A DNA stretch of 64,000 bases from Hahnella aquatica (lineage in GTDB: Bacteria > Pseudomonadota > Gammaproteobacteria > Burkholderiales > Burkholderiaceae_A), in assembly GCA_965194505.1 (NCBI GenBank), contig OZ239144.1, forward strand, positions 620,001 to 684,000, given 5' to 3'. A program made the position numbers and the translations under genes. This document shows, piece by piece, positions 1 through 10,401 of the stretch (position 1 is the first letter of the stretch; each line of letters starts with the position of its first letter). The notes beneath the pieces are model-generated. The model did no database searches. It saw nothing but the letters and a program-made list of their open reading frames with translations, and was not told where the DNA came from.

Positions 1-1187
1 CACAGGCCTTTGGCCATGGCGGGCTTGAAGTTGCGCCCGCGGTGGAGTTCATCGTGCAGCCAAGATGCTCGAAAGGCCTTGGGGTAGGCCTCGAGCAGGG
101 CAGGCGGGCTTGGCTGTGCCAAGGCTTCAAGGCAGGCATCTGCGGCGAGCATGCCGCTGTGAATGGCCGCATGGCTGCCCTTGATGCGTGCTGGGTTGAG
201 GAAGCCCGCCTCGCAGCCAATCAGGGCGCCGCCTGGAAAGCAGAGTTCGGGCAGGCTATTGAGGCCACCGGCCGTGATGCTGCGAGCCCCATAGCCAATG
301 CGCTCGCCGCCCTCAAAGAGCGGCCGCAGTGAGGGGTGGTGCTTGAGCCGCTGGAGCTCTTCAAAGGGGGAGAGCCAGGGGTTCCGATAGCCCAGGCCCA
401 CCACCATGCCAATGGCCACCTGGTGCTGATCTAGGTGGTAGACAAAGGCGCCCCCGTAGGTCTGAGCATCGAGTGGCCAGCCTGCGGTGTGCAGCACGCG
501 GCCGGGCCGAGAGACCTCTGGGCGGACCGACCAGACTTCCTTGAGGCCAATGCCGTAGGTCTGAGGGTCGGCCTTTGCATCAAGGCCAAAGCGCGCAATG
601 AGTTCGCGGCCCAGTTGGCCCCGAGAGCCTTCGGCAAACAGGGTGTACTGGCCGTGCAGTTCCATGCCGGGCTGGTGCGATGCCGTGGGCTGGCCTTGGG
701 CATCCAGGCCCATGTCGCCCGTGGCCACACCCGTGACGCGGCCTGTGTTGTCGTAGAGCAGCTCGGTGGCTGCAAAGCCGGGATAGACCTCCACGCCCAG
801 TGCCTCGGCCTGCTCGCCCAGCCAGGCCACCACGGCAGACAGCCGCACCACATGGTTGCCATGGTTCTTGAAACAGGCGGGCAGCAGCCACTGTGGCACC
901 TCACGGTGTGCCTGGGCCGACAAAAACCAGAACTGATCCTCCGAGACGGGCACGCCCATGGGGGCACCGCGGGCCTGCCAGTCGGGCAGCAACGCGGTGA
1001 GGGCGCGCGGGTCCATGACTGCGCCCGAGAGGGTATGGCCACCGATGCTGGCCGATTTGTCGATCACGCAGACCGAGGGCTCCCGGCCTTGGGCGAGTCC
1101 CGCCTGCTTGAGACGAATGGCCGCCGCGAGACCCGCAGGGCCCGCGCCAACGATCACCACATCAAACGACATGGACTCGCGGGTCAT
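1..1187 (-). CDS. Electron transfer flavoprotein-ubiquinone oxidoreductase (3' part beyond the window)
   Basis: Reading the minus strand from an ATG at 1187 gives a protein that begins MTRESMSFDVVIVGAGPAG, a Rossmann FAD-binding start (GxGxxG), and continues for 395 codons with no stop to the window edge. Phrases such as DKSASIGGHTLSGAV, GMELHG and GCEAGFLNPARIKG are typical of ETF-QO, the inner-membrane flavo-iron-sulfur enzyme that passes electrons from ETF (fatty-acid and amino-acid oxidation) to ubiquinone. The family is about 550 residues long, so roughly the last 150, including the 4Fe-4S cluster cysteines, lie to the left of the window. An in-frame ATG at 1172 is an alternative start; neither has a clear ribosome-binding site. 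It is divergent from the CoA-transferase genes, which also feed acyl-group oxidation. Confidence 0.93.
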   Translation of the reverse strand, partial: MTRESMSFDVVIVGAGPAGLAAAIRLKQAGLAQGREPSVCVIDKSASIGGHTLSGAVMDPRALTALLPDWQARGAPMGVPVSEDQFWFLSAQAHREVPQWLLPACFKNHGNHVVRLSAVVAWLGEQAEALGVEVYPGFAATELLYDNTGRVTGVATGDMGLDAQGQPTASHQPGMELHGQYTLFAEGSRGQLGRELIARFGLDAKADPQTYGIGLKEVWSVRPEVSRPGRVLHTAGWPLDAQTYGGAFVYHLDQHQVAIGMVVGLGYRNPWLSPFEELQRLKHHPSLRPLFEGGERIGYGARSITAGGLNSLPELCFPGGALIGCEAGFLNPARIKGSHAAIHSGMLAADACLEALAQPSPPALLEAYPKAFRASWLHDELHRGRNFKPAMAKGL

Positions 1188-1232
1188 GAGGAGGCTGATA
1201 CTCTAAGCACGACCACATTTTATGGGCGAACG

Positions 1233-1931
1233 ATGAACAAGATTTATCCGGATGCGAGAGCAGCCCTACAAGATGTACTGGCAGACGGCATGACCTTGGC
1301 CATGGGCGGCTTTGGCATCTGCGGCATTCCGGAGGCCCTCATTGCTGCGGTTCGAGACCTCGGCGCCAAAGACCTCACGGTCATTTGTGGCACCGCGGGC
1401 ACCGATGACCGTGGGCTGGGCCAGCTCCTGCAGACCCGCCAGGTGCGCAGGCTGGCCTCGTCCTACGTGGGCGAGAACAAGATCCTTGAGCAGCAGTTTC
1501 TGGCCGGTGAACTGGAGATTGAATTCACCCCGCAGGGCACATTGGCCGAGAAGCTGCGCGCGGGTGGTGCCGGCATTCCGGCCTTCTATACAAAGACTGG
1601 CGTGGGCACCGTGGTCTCCGAAGGCAAGGAGGTGCGCGAGTTCGATGGGCAGTCGTATGTGATGGAGCGCAGCCTCTTTGCAGACATTTCCCTGGTGAAG
1701 GCCTGGAAGGCCGACCGCGCAGGCAACCTGGTCTATCGGCTCACGGCACGCAACTTCAATCCGAATGTGGCCATGGCCAGTCACATGACCATCGCAGAGG
1801 TCGAGGAGATTGTGGAGAACGGCATGCTCGACCCCGATGAGATTCATACCCCGGGCATTTTCGTGAAGCGGGTGGTCTGCAATCCGCAGCCCGAGAAGGC
1901 CATCGAGCAACGCACCACACGCCCAGCCTGA
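1233..1931 (+). CDS. scoA: 3-oxoacid CoA-transferase, subunit A
   Basis: A 232-residue protein starting MNKIYPDARAALQDVL. It carries the glycine-rich start of family I CoA-transferase alpha subunits (MGGFGICGIPEALIAAV) and NFNPNVAMA near the C-terminus. With the next gene it should form the heterotetramer that moves CoA from succinyl-CoA to acetoacetate or a similar 3-oxoacid, in ketone-body and short-chain fatty-acid use. The open frame extends far upstream, but the upstream part is antisense to the ETF-QO gene and not protein-like, so the ATG at 1233 is chosen. The B subunit follows after 26 nt. Whether the substrate is acetoacetate or another 3-oxoacid cannot be read from sequence. Confidence 0.92.
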   Translation: MNKIYPDARAALQDVLADGMTLAMGGFGICGIPEALIAAVRDLGAKDLTVICGTAGTDDRGLGQLLQTRQVRRLASSYVGENKILEQQFLAGELEIEFTPQGTLAEKLRAGGAGIPAFYTKTGVGTVVSEGKEVREFDGQSYVMERSLFADISLVKAWKADRAGNLVYRLTARNFNPNVAMASHMTIAEVEEIVENGMLDPDEIHTPGIFVKRVVCNPQPEKAIEQRTTRPA

Positions 1932-1957
1932 CCACCCCACACGAGAGACGCAAGACC

Positions 1958-2599
1958 ATGCCTTGGACCCGAGATCAGATGGCCGCCCGTGCGGCCCAGG
2001 AATTGCAAGACGGCTTTTATGTGAACCTGGGCATTGGCATTCCCACCATGGTGGCCAACCATGTGCCACCAGGCATCGAGGTCTGGCTGCAGTCGGAGAA
2101 CGGGCTGCTGGGCATTGGCCCCTATCCCCGCGATCATGAGGTCGATGCCGACCTAATCAATGCCAGCAAGCAGACCGTCACCACCTTGCCGGGTTCGGCC
2201 ATTTTCTCGAGCGCCGACTCCTTTGCCATGATTCGTGGCGGGCACATCAACCTGGCCATCCTGGGCGCCATGCAGGTCTCGGCCCGGGGCGACCTTGCCA
2301 ACTGGATGATCCCGGGCAAGATGGTCAAGGGCATGGGCGGGGCCATGGACCTGGTGGCCGGCGTGCCCAAGGTCATCGTGCTCATGGAGCACACGGCCAA
2401 ACGCAAGGATGGCGGCGAAGACATCAAAATCCTCGAGTCGTGCACATTGCCGGTCACGGCCGTGCAGGCTGTGGACCTCATCATCACCGACTTGGCCGTG
2501 ATGGCGGTGAGCGCAGAGGGCCTTCGCGTCCTGGAGCGTGCCCCCGATGTGTCGGTGTCAGTGCTCCAAGAGAAGACGGGCTGCACGCTGATTCACTGA
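1958..2599 (+). CDS. scoB: 3-oxoacid CoA-transferase, subunit B
   Basis: A 213-residue family I CoA-transferase beta subunit. The motif SENGLLGIGP near residue 46 contains the glutamate that forms the glutamyl-CoA thioester intermediate; VNLGIGIPTMVANH precedes it, and GAMDLVAGVPKVIVLMEHTAK is conserved in the succinyl-CoA:3-ketoacid transferase group. Length and order (A then B, 26 nt apart) are those of bacterial scoAB operons. It is followed after 70 nt by pyrG, which appears to have its own promoter. Confidence 0.93.
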   Translation: MPWTRDQMAARAAQELQDGFYVNLGIGIPTMVANHVPPGIEVWLQSENGLLGIGPYPRDHEVDADLINASKQTVTTLPGSAIFSSADSFAMIRGGHINLAILGAMQVSARGDLANWMIPGKMVKGMGGAMDLVAGVPKVIVLMEHTAKRKDGGEDIKILESCTLPVTAVQAVDLIITDLAVMAVSAEGLRVLERAPDVSVSVLQEKTGCTLIH

Positions 2600-2610
2600 C
2601 GAGGCGCGCG

Positions 2611-2643
2611 TTGCGGGTTGTCGGTGGTCGCCATCGGTATAAT
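2611..2643 (+). promoter_or_regulatory. Probable promoter of pyrG
   Basis: A perfect -10 hexamer TATAAT stands at 2638-2643, 26 nt before the pyrG ATG. Upstream TTG-containing hexamers at 2611 (TTGCGG) and 2618 (TTGTCG) fit less well, with spacers of 21 and 14 nt. The short leader suggests pyrG starts its own transcript rather than depending on the CoA-transferase operon. Confidence 0.55.
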
Positions 2644-2669
2644 CTGGCTTTCCACTCTCGGATGTACTG

Positions 2670-4318
<1,649 letters not shown>

Positions 4319-4322
<4 letters not shown>

Positions 4323-5173
4323 AACTGGTTGGCGTCGAGGTGGGCCTCGCCCATCCCTTCTTCCTGATTTCAGGGCCCTGTGTGGTGGAGTCGGAGGCCC
4401 TTCAGATCGAGACGGCCGGCCGTCTCCAGGAGATCTGCAAGCCCCTGGGCATTCACCTCATCTTCAAGTCGAGCTACGACAAGGCCAACCGCTCCTCGGG
4501 CAAGTCCTTTCGAGGCCCCGGCATGGCCGAGGGCCTGCGCATTCTGCAGACCGTGAAAGACCAGCTCGGCCTGCCCATCCTCACCGATGTGCATGCCATT
4601 GAAGAACTGCCAGAGGCCTGTGCAGTGGCCGATGTCATCCAGACCCCAGCCTTCTTGTGCCGGCAGACGGATTTCATTCGCGCCGTGGCCCAGGCGGGCC
4701 GGCCGGTGAACATCAAGAAGGGCCAGTTCCTCGCACCCCATGACATGAAGAATGTCATCGACAAGGCCCGTGAGGCCGCCGCCGAGGCTGGGCAAGAGAC
4801 CGATAAATTTTTGGCCTGCGAGCGTGGTGTGAGCTTTGGCTACAACAACCTCGTGAGCGACATGCGAAGCCTCTCGATCATGCGTGAGACCGACTGCCCG
4901 GTGGTCTTCGATGCCACCCACTCCGTGCAGCTGCCTGGGGGGCAGGGCACGAGCAGCGGTGGCCAGCGGGAGTTTGTTCCGGTCCTGGCCCGTGCGGCCG
5001 TGGGCGTCGGGGTGGCGGGCCTCTTCATGGAGACCCACCCCAACCCGGCCAAGGCCCTGTCGGATGGCCCCAATGCCGTGCCGCTTCACCTCATGCAGCC
5101 GCTGCTCGAGCAGTTGGTGGAGATCGATCGACTGGTGAAGTCCAGGCCCTTTCTTGAAGCCCAGTTTTCCTAA
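4319..5173 (+). CDS. kdsA: 3-deoxy-8-phosphooctulonate (KDO-8-phosphate) synthase
   Basis: A 284-residue aldolase that joins phosphoenolpyruvate and arabinose-5-phosphate to KDO-8-phosphate for the lipopolysaccharide inner core. Diagnostic stretches are FFLISGPCVVES at the start, FKSSYDKANRSS, VNIKKGQFLAPHDM, and VFDATHSVQLPGG followed by FMETHPNP. Full family length. The ATG at 4319 overlaps the pyrG stop; enolase follows after 15 nt. A longer in-frame extension upstream runs through pyrG in the wrong frame and is not used. Confidence 0.97.
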
Positions 5174-5188
5174 CCCGGAGGTGATGCC

Positions 5189-6481
5189 GTGAGTGCGATT
5201 GTTGATCTGATTGGCCGCGAGGTGCTCGACAGCCGAGGCAACCCGACCGTGGAATGCGATGTGCTGCTGGAGTCGGGCGTGATGGGCCGCGCCATTGTGC
5301 CCAGCGGGGCCTCCACCGGATCCCGCGAGGCCATCGAACTGCGAGACGGCGACAAGTCGCGCTACCTGGGCAAGGGCGTGCTCAAGGCCGTGGGCCACAT
5401 CAACACCGAAATCGGCGAGGCGCTCATGGGCCTGGATGCCGCCGAGCAGGCCTTCATCGACAAGACCCTCATCGACCTCGATGGCACGGAGAACAAGTCG
5501 CGCCTTGGGGCCAATGCCCTGCTGGCTGTTTCGATGGCCACGGCCCGGGCTGCGGCCGAGGAGACGGGGCTGCCCTTGTACCGCTACTTTGGTGGCTCCG
5601 GTCCCATGGCATTGCCCGTGCCCATGATGAATGTCATCAATGGCGGGGCCCATGCCAACAACAACCTCGACCTTCAAGAGCTCATGATCATCCCCGTGGG
5701 CGCCCCAAGTTTTCGGGAGGCCCTGCGTTACGGTGCCGAGGTCTTTCATGCCTTGAAAGCTCTTCTTCACGACCAGGGCATGTCCACCGCCGTGGGCGAT
5801 GAGGGCGGCTTTGCCCCCAGCGTGAAGGACCACGAGGCCGCCATTCAGCTCATCTTGAAGGCCATCGAGAAGGCCGGCTACGAGCCTGGCCGCCAGATTG
5901 CCCTTGGCCTGGACTGCGCGAGCTCGGAGTTCTTCAAGAATGGCAAGTACGAGCTGGGTGCAGAGGGCTTGTCGCTGCCAGCCGAGGGCTTTGTGGATGT
6001 CCTGGCCACTTGGTGTGACAAGTACCCCATCCTGTCGATCGAGGATGGCTGTGCCGAGGATGACTGGGCGGGCTGGGCCAGGCTCACCGAGGTGCTGGGC
6101 AAGAAGGTTCAGCTCGTGGGCGACGACCTCTTTGTCACCAACACCAAGATCCTCAGGCGGGGCATCGACGAGGGCATTGCCAATTCCATCCTGATCAAGA
6201 TCAACCAGATCGGCACCCTGAGCGAGACCTTCGCAGCCATCGAGATGGCCAAGCGTGCGGGCTACACCGCCGTGGTCTCTCACCGGTCGGGCGAGTCGGA
6301 AGACGCCACCATTGCCGACATCGCCGTGGGCACGAATGCCCTGCAGATTAAAACAGGCTCCTTGTCCCGCTCCGATCGCATGGCCAAGTACAACCAGCTG
6401 CTGCGCATCGAGGAAGACCTTGGCGATGCAGCCAGCTATCCCGGCCGAGAGGCCTTCTACCAGCTGCGTTCGCGGGGCTGA
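5189..6481 (+). CDS. eno: Enolase
   Basis: A 430-residue glycolytic enzyme converting 2-phosphoglycerate to phosphoenolpyruvate. It starts at GTG 5189 behind a CGGAGG ribosome-binding site and begins MSAIVDLIGREVLDSRGNPT. The catalytic loop (PSGASTGSREAIELRD), SIEDGCAEDDWAGW, LVGDDLFVTN, and the C-terminal VSHRSGESED with LQIKTGSLSRSDR are all present. The product is also a degradosome subunit in many proteobacteria. It lies 15 nt after kdsA, whose substrate is its product. Confidence 0.98.
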   Translation: MSAIVDLIGREVLDSRGNPTVECDVLLESGVMGRAIVPSGASTGSREAIELRDGDKSRYLGKGVLKAVGHINTEIGEALMGLDAAEQAFIDKTLIDLDGTENKSRLGANALLAVSMATARAAAEETGLPLYRYFGGSGPMALPVPMMNVINGGAHANNNLDLQELMIIPVGAPSFREALRYGAEVFHALKALLHDQGMSTAVGDEGGFAPSVKDHEAAIQLILKAIEKAGYEPGRQIALGLDCASSEFFKNGKYELGAEGLSLPAEGFVDVLATWCDKYPILSIEDGCAEDDWAGWARLTEVLGKKVQLVGDDLFVTNTKILRRGIDEGIANSILIKINQIGTLSETFAAIEMAKRAGYTAVVSHRSGESEDATIADIAVGTNALQIKTGSLSRSDRMAKYNQLLRIEEDLGDAASYPGREAFYQLRSRG

Positions 6482-6487
6482 TCACCA

Positions 6488-6850
6488 ATGATCAAACTGC
6501 CCCGTGGCCTGCGTTGGCCAAGCGTGTCGGGCTGGTTGTTCTTGGGGGTGTTGTCCCTGCAGTTCCCCTTGTGGTTTGGGCAGGGTGGTTGGATTCAGGT
6601 CTGGAAGATGCAGGCCGACCATGACGAGCGGCTTGAGCGCATTGCGGCCCAGCGGTCAGAGATTCAGGAGTTGGAGGCCGAGGTGCGAGACCTTCAGTCG
6701 GGTCTGGTCGCTGCCGAGGAGCGCGCCCGCTATGAGATGGGCCTGATGCGCCCCGGAGAGCGCTTCGTGCAGGTCTCGGACCGCCTGGCGACTACTGCGG
6801 GGTCTGCGGCCCCGGCCGCGTCGACTGCTCCGCCGGCAAAGGATCGTTAA
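6488..6850 (+). CDS. ftsB: Cell division protein FtsB
   Basis: A 120-residue protein with one transmembrane segment near residues 15-31 (GWLFLGVLSLQFPLWFG) followed by a heptad-like coiled coil (about 40-75) and the conserved YEMGLMRPGERFVQV end typical of FtsB/DivIC. FtsB binds FtsL and FtsQ at the septum. The position straight after eno (6 nt) is conserved in proteobacteria. The Ala/Pro-rich tail (residues 95-120) is low-complexity and its last 59 nt overlap the 3' end of hslO on the other strand. Confidence 0.9.
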   Translation: MIKLPRGLRWPSVSGWLFLGVLSLQFPLWFGQGGWIQVWKMQADHDERLERIAAQRSEIQELEAEVRDLQSGLVAAEERARYEMGLMRPGERFVQVSDRLATTAGSAAPAASTAPPAKDR

Positions 6851-7742
6851 AGAGCCTCGCGCAGTCCACTGCGTCGAACTGGTAGGGCGTGTTGCAGAAG
6901 TCGCAGGTGACGGTCACCGAGGGCTGCTCCGAGAGAATGGAGGCAACCTCCTCGGTGCCGAGCGTGGTGAGCATGCGTCCCACGCGGGCCCGGTTACAGG
7001 GGCATTCGAATCGAGGTTGCCGCTCCTCGAGCAGCCTGGCCGATTCATCCCAAAAGAGCCTGTGCATGACCGTGAGCAGGTCTTCCTGAATCAGTTCCTC
7101 GGCACGCAAGGTGTCGGCCAGCAGACCCAGTCGCCGCCAGGCCTCGTCCCGGTCGGATGCCGCCCCGGCGCCACTGCCCCCCTCTTGGGGCATCTGCTGC
7201 AAAAGCAGGCCGGCCACTCCGTCTACCTGTGCAAAAAGCCAGAGCCGAGAGGGCAGTTGTTCCGACTGCATCATGTACGACTCCATGGCCGCCGAGAGGG
7301 ACTCACCCACAAAAGACACAATGCCTTGATAGGGCTGCTGGTGCGGCTGCATCGGGTCGAGGATGAGGCTGAAGCGGCCCAGCCCCGACTGGTTGATGAG
7401 TTCCCGCAGCGAGGCCGAGGCCCCGATGGCTGCATCGCTCGCAAGCTTCACGGTGCTTCGAAGGCCCATGCCGGCGTTGCACTCGGCCACTGCGAGCCGC
7501 ACGGGCCCATCTCCGTGAATTTGCAGGGTGACCGAGCCCTCGTACTTCAGCGAGGCGCTGAGCAGCGCGCTGGCCGCCGTCATCTCACCGAGCAGTGCAA
7601 GCACGGGCGCCTTCTCCTGCGGATGCCGAACACAGATGTCACGCCAACTGTGGTGAAGCCGAACCGCATGCACGCGGGCGTTGGCCGCGGGGATCAGCAG
7701 GCGCACCAGCTGGTCGTGCTCAGGGCCTGGTGTGCTGGTCAT
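6792..7742 (-). CDS. hslO: Redox-activated chaperone Hsp33
   Basis: A 316-residue holdase chaperone activated by oxidative unfolding. The C-terminal zinc motif is present as CPC (ECPCNR) and CDFC (TCDFCNTPYQFD), the CxC-CxxC switch of Hsp33. The N-terminal domain carries LLGEMTAASALLSASLKY and LQIHGDGPVRLAVAECN, typical of the family. Its ATG overlaps the stop of the upstream gamma-carbonic anhydrase gene by 4 nt, so the two form an operon on the minus strand. The tail after the zinc motif is extended and overlaps ftsB. Confidence 0.95.
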   Translation of the reverse strand: MTSTPGPEHDQLVRLLIPAANARVHAVRLHHSWRDICVRHPQEKAPVLALLGEMTAASALLSASLKYEGSVTLQIHGDGPVRLAVAECNAGMGLRSTVKLASDAAIGASASLRELINQSGLGRFSLILDPMQPHQQPYQGIVSFVGESLSAAMESYMMQSEQLPSRLWLFAQVDGVAGLLLQQMPQEGGSGAGAASDRDEAWRRLGLLADTLRAEELIQEDLLTVMHRLFWDESARLLEERQPRFECPCNRARVGRMLTTLGTEEVASILSEQPSVTVTCDFCNTPYQFDAVDCARLFNDPLPAEQSTRPGPQTPQ

Positions 7743-8266
7743 GGGGAGATCTCCTCGCAGGCCGATCGGAATCGTTCGCCGCGTTCGACATAGCTCCTCG
7801 CAATGGCTTGAATCATCTCGATTTCATCCGGGCGCAGGCTGCGCACGACCTTGCCAGGGCTGCCCAGGACCATGCTGCCGGGCGGAATCACAGTGCCAGC
7901 CGTGATGAGTGCACCCGCCCCGATGATGCAGTGGGCACCGATCTGGGCGCCGTTGAGGATGATGGCCTGGATGCCAATGAGGCTCTCATCCTCGATGGTG
8001 CAGCCGTGGACCATGGCCTGGTGGCCAATCGTGACACGCTCACCCACCGTGATGGGAAATCCGGGGTCGGCATGCAGAACCGCGCCATCTTGAATGTTGG
8101 TGCCCGCACCAATCTGCAGCAGATCGTTGTCTCCGCGCAGCACGGCGTTGAACCAGATGGTGGTGTTGGCCGCGAGGGCCACACGGCCCACGACCTGGGC
8201 GCCCGGCGCAATGTAGGCGGTTTCGTGAATCTGGGGGCGGTCTGCCCCGAGGCAGTGAATGGGCAT
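7739..8266 (-). CDS. Gamma-carbonic anhydrase family protein (left-handed beta-helix)
   Basis: A 175-residue hexapeptide-repeat protein of the YrdA/PaaY type. Three histidines in the metal-binding pattern of gamma-carbonic anhydrases are visible: H65 (VLHADPG), H82 and H87 (IGHQAMVHG), together with the structural Arg and Asp of AVLRGDND. Enzymatic carbonic anhydrase activity is not certain, since many YrdA-type proteins lack it. It is the first gene of a pair with hslO (4-nt overlap). Confidence 0.9.
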   Translation of the reverse strand: MPIHCLGADRPQIHETAYIAPGAQVVGRVALAANTTIWFNAVLRGDNDLLQIGAGTNIQDGAVLHADPGFPITVGERVTIGHQAMVHGCTIEDESLIGIQAIILNGAQIGAHCIIGAGALITAGTVIPPGSMVLGSPGKVVRSLRPDEIEMIQAIARSYVERGERFRSACEEISP

Positions 8267-8313
8267 GATGAATCGCCTTAGACGATGGGGGCGGAATCCG
8301 AGACAATAGCAAG

Positions 8314-9162
8314 ATGGTTCCCCACGATATCAATGTCGATCTCCACATGCACTCCACCGCCTCCGACGGTGTGGTGGCACCCTCCGAACTGGCCGCCCGC
8401 GGGCGGGCCAATGGCCTGAGCCTCATGGCGCTCACCGACCACGACACCTTGGATGGCCTGGCCGAGGCCAAGGCCTCTGCGCTCGACCATGGCATTGGCT
8501 TTGTCTCGGGGGTGGAAATCTCCGTCACCTGGGGTGGCGAGACCCTCCACCTGGTGGGCCTGGGCTTTGATGAAACCCATCCGGCCCTGGCTGGAAACCT
8601 GCGTGCCATGCAGGACACCCGCTTTGAGCGGGCCCAGCGCATGGATGCTGGCCTTGTGGCCAAGGGCATCCCCTCGGTGCTCGAGGACGCGCTGGCCCTG
8701 GCGGGAAAGCCGAACCTGCTGAGCCGCGCACATTTCGCCCGGGCCTTGGTGGCCCGTGGGGTCTGCACCCACATGCAGGATGTCTTCGACCGCTACCTCA
8801 CCCCCAACAAGCCGGGCTATGTGCCTCACCAGTGGGCCAGCCTGGGCGATGCCATGGGCTGGATACAGGCTGCAGGGGGAACGCCGGTGCTCGCGCACCC
8901 GGCGCGCTACAAACTCTCGGCCACCGCCCACTGGGCCCTCATGCAGGAATTCATTGGCCTGGGCGGGCAGGCCATCGAGGTGGCCACAGGCAGCCATGGC
9001 CAGGAGGAGATCCGTCGCTACCAGCGGCTGTCGATCGAACTGGGCCTGAAGGCCTCGCGTGGCAGCGACTTTCACTGCCCCACCGAGAGTCGGTGCGATG
9101 TCGGCCGTGCACCAGCCCTGCCAGACGGCACCGCGCCGCTCTGGGCAGACTGGCTGCCCTGA
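8314..9162 (+). CDS. PHP-domain phosphoesterase (RNase AM / YciV-TrpH type)
   Basis: A 282-residue protein with the four metal-binding motifs of the PHP superfamily: DLHMHSTASDG at the start, TDHDTLDG, FVSGVEIS, and a late SRGSDFHCP. Family members hydrolyse nucleoside 3',5'-bisphosphates or trim 5' ends of rRNA precursors; E. coli Rnm is the closest characterised type. The position next to trpS (15 nt upstream) matches the TrpH label used in many genomes. The exact substrate is inferred from family only. Confidence 0.9.
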   Translation: MVPHDINVDLHMHSTASDGVVAPSELAARGRANGLSLMALTDHDTLDGLAEAKASALDHGIGFVSGVEISVTWGGETLHLVGLGFDETHPALAGNLRAMQDTRFERAQRMDAGLVAKGIPSVLEDALALAGKPNLLSRAHFARALVARGVCTHMQDVFDRYLTPNKPGYVPHQWASLGDAMGWIQAAGGTPVLAHPARYKLSATAHWALMQEFIGLGGQAIEVATGSHGQEEIRRYQRLSIELGLKASRGSDFHCPTESRCDVGRAPALPDGTAPLWADWLP

Positions 9163-9177
9163 TAGAATCGGGGCTCT

Positions 9178-10380
9178 ATGTATCCCCAACGCGTCCTCTC
9201 GGGCATGAGGCCCACAGGTGCCCTTCACCTGGGTCACTACCATGGGGTGTTGAAGAATTGGGTTCGGCTGCAGGCCGAGTACGAATGCCTGTTTTTCGTG
9301 GCCGACTGGCATGCCCTCACCACCCACTATGAAGACCCATCCATCATTGGCGAGAGTGTCTGGGAGATGGTCATCGACTGGCTGGCCGCCGGGGTGGATC
9401 CATCCCAGTCCACGCTCTTTATCCAGTCGCGCGTGCCCGAGCATGCCGAGCTGCATCTCTTGCTCTCGATGTGCACCCCCTTGGGATGGCTCGAGCGTGT
9501 GCCCACCTACAAAGACCAGCAGGAACGCCTCTCGGAGAAAGACCTCTCCACCTATGGCTTTCTGGGCTACCCGCTGCTGCAGTCGGCCGACATCCTGATC
9601 TACCGCGCAGGCCAGGTGCCCGTGGGTGAAGACCAGGTCCCCCACATCGAACTCACCCGAGAGGTGGCCCGGCGCTTTAACCACCTCTATGGCCGCGAGC
9701 CAGGCTTTGAGGAAAAGGCCGAGCAGGCCGCCAAGAAGCTCGGGGGCAAGCGGGCCAAGCTGCTGCTCGAGCTTCGAACCCGTTTCCAGGAGCAGGGCGA
9801 TGAAGAAGCATTGGCCCAGGCACGCTCCATTCTGCAAGACACCCAGAACCTCACGGTCGATGATCGTGAGCGCCTGTTTGGCTACCTCGAGGGGGCGCGG
9901 CGTCTCATTCTGGTGGAGCCGCAGGCGTTGCTCACCGAGGCCTCGCGCATGCCTGGCCTCGATGGCCAAAAGATGTCCAAGAGCTACGGCAACACCATTG
10001 CCATGCGGGAGGACCCAGACCAGGTCGTCAAGCGCATTCGCACCATGCCCACCGACCCGGCACGGGTTCGTCGGCACGACCCTGGTCAGCCCGACCGCTG
10101 CCCGGTCTGGGCCTTTCATCAGGTCTACTCCGATGAAGATCAACAGAAATGGGTACGCGAGGGCTGCGAGTCTGCAGGCATTGGCTGCCTCGACTGCAAG
10201 CAGCCCCTCATCGATGCCGTGCTCAAGGAGCAGGCCATTTTTCTGGCACGGGCCAAGCCCTATGAGGAAGACCTCGACCTGGTGAAGAATATTGTTGCGG
10301 ATGGCTGCGAGCGGGCACGAGACCTGGCCCGCCAGACCATGCGAGATGTCCGTGAGGCCATGGGCCTCGATTTTTCATAG
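9178..10380 (+). CDS. trpS: Tryptophan--tRNA ligase
   Basis: A class I aminoacyl-tRNA synthetase of 400 residues, longer than the roughly 330 of E. coli because of an inserted helical segment (about residues 175-235), a form found in betaproteobacteria. The HIGH-type motif is GALHLGHYHG, the KMSKS motif is KMSKSYGN, and PVGEDQVPHIELTREVARRFN is the typical active-site block. A -10-like TAGAAT precedes the start by about 15 nt. Confidence 0.96.
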   Translation: MYPQRVLSGMRPTGALHLGHYHGVLKNWVRLQAEYECLFFVADWHALTTHYEDPSIIGESVWEMVIDWLAAGVDPSQSTLFIQSRVPEHAELHLLLSMCTPLGWLERVPTYKDQQERLSEKDLSTYGFLGYPLLQSADILIYRAGQVPVGEDQVPHIELTREVARRFNHLYGREPGFEEKAEQAAKKLGGKRAKLLLELRTRFQEQGDEEALAQARSILQDTQNLTVDDRERLFGYLEGARRLILVEPQALLTEASRMPGLDGQKMSKSYGNTIAMREDPDQVVKRIRTMPTDPARVRRHDPGQPDRCPVWAFHQVYSDEDQQKWVREGCESAGIGCLDCKQPLIDAVLKEQAIFLARAKPYEEDLDLVKNIVADGCERARDLARQTMRDVREAMGLDFS

Positions 10381-10401
10381 CGTGCAAGGAGTGCGTGTCT
10401 C

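Noticed and set aside
435..1232. Long N-terminal extension of the CoA-transferase A subunit
   Set aside because: Antisense to the ETF-QO gene and absent from the enzyme family; the ATG at 1233 gives the normal length.
4370..6283. 637-codon open frame on the minus strand
   Set aside because: Exactly antisense to kdsA and eno, whose products are unmistakable; a by-product of high GC codon use.
8278..10143. 621-codon open frame on the minus strand
   Set aside because: Antisense to the PHP-domain gene and trpS; no recognisable protein motifs.
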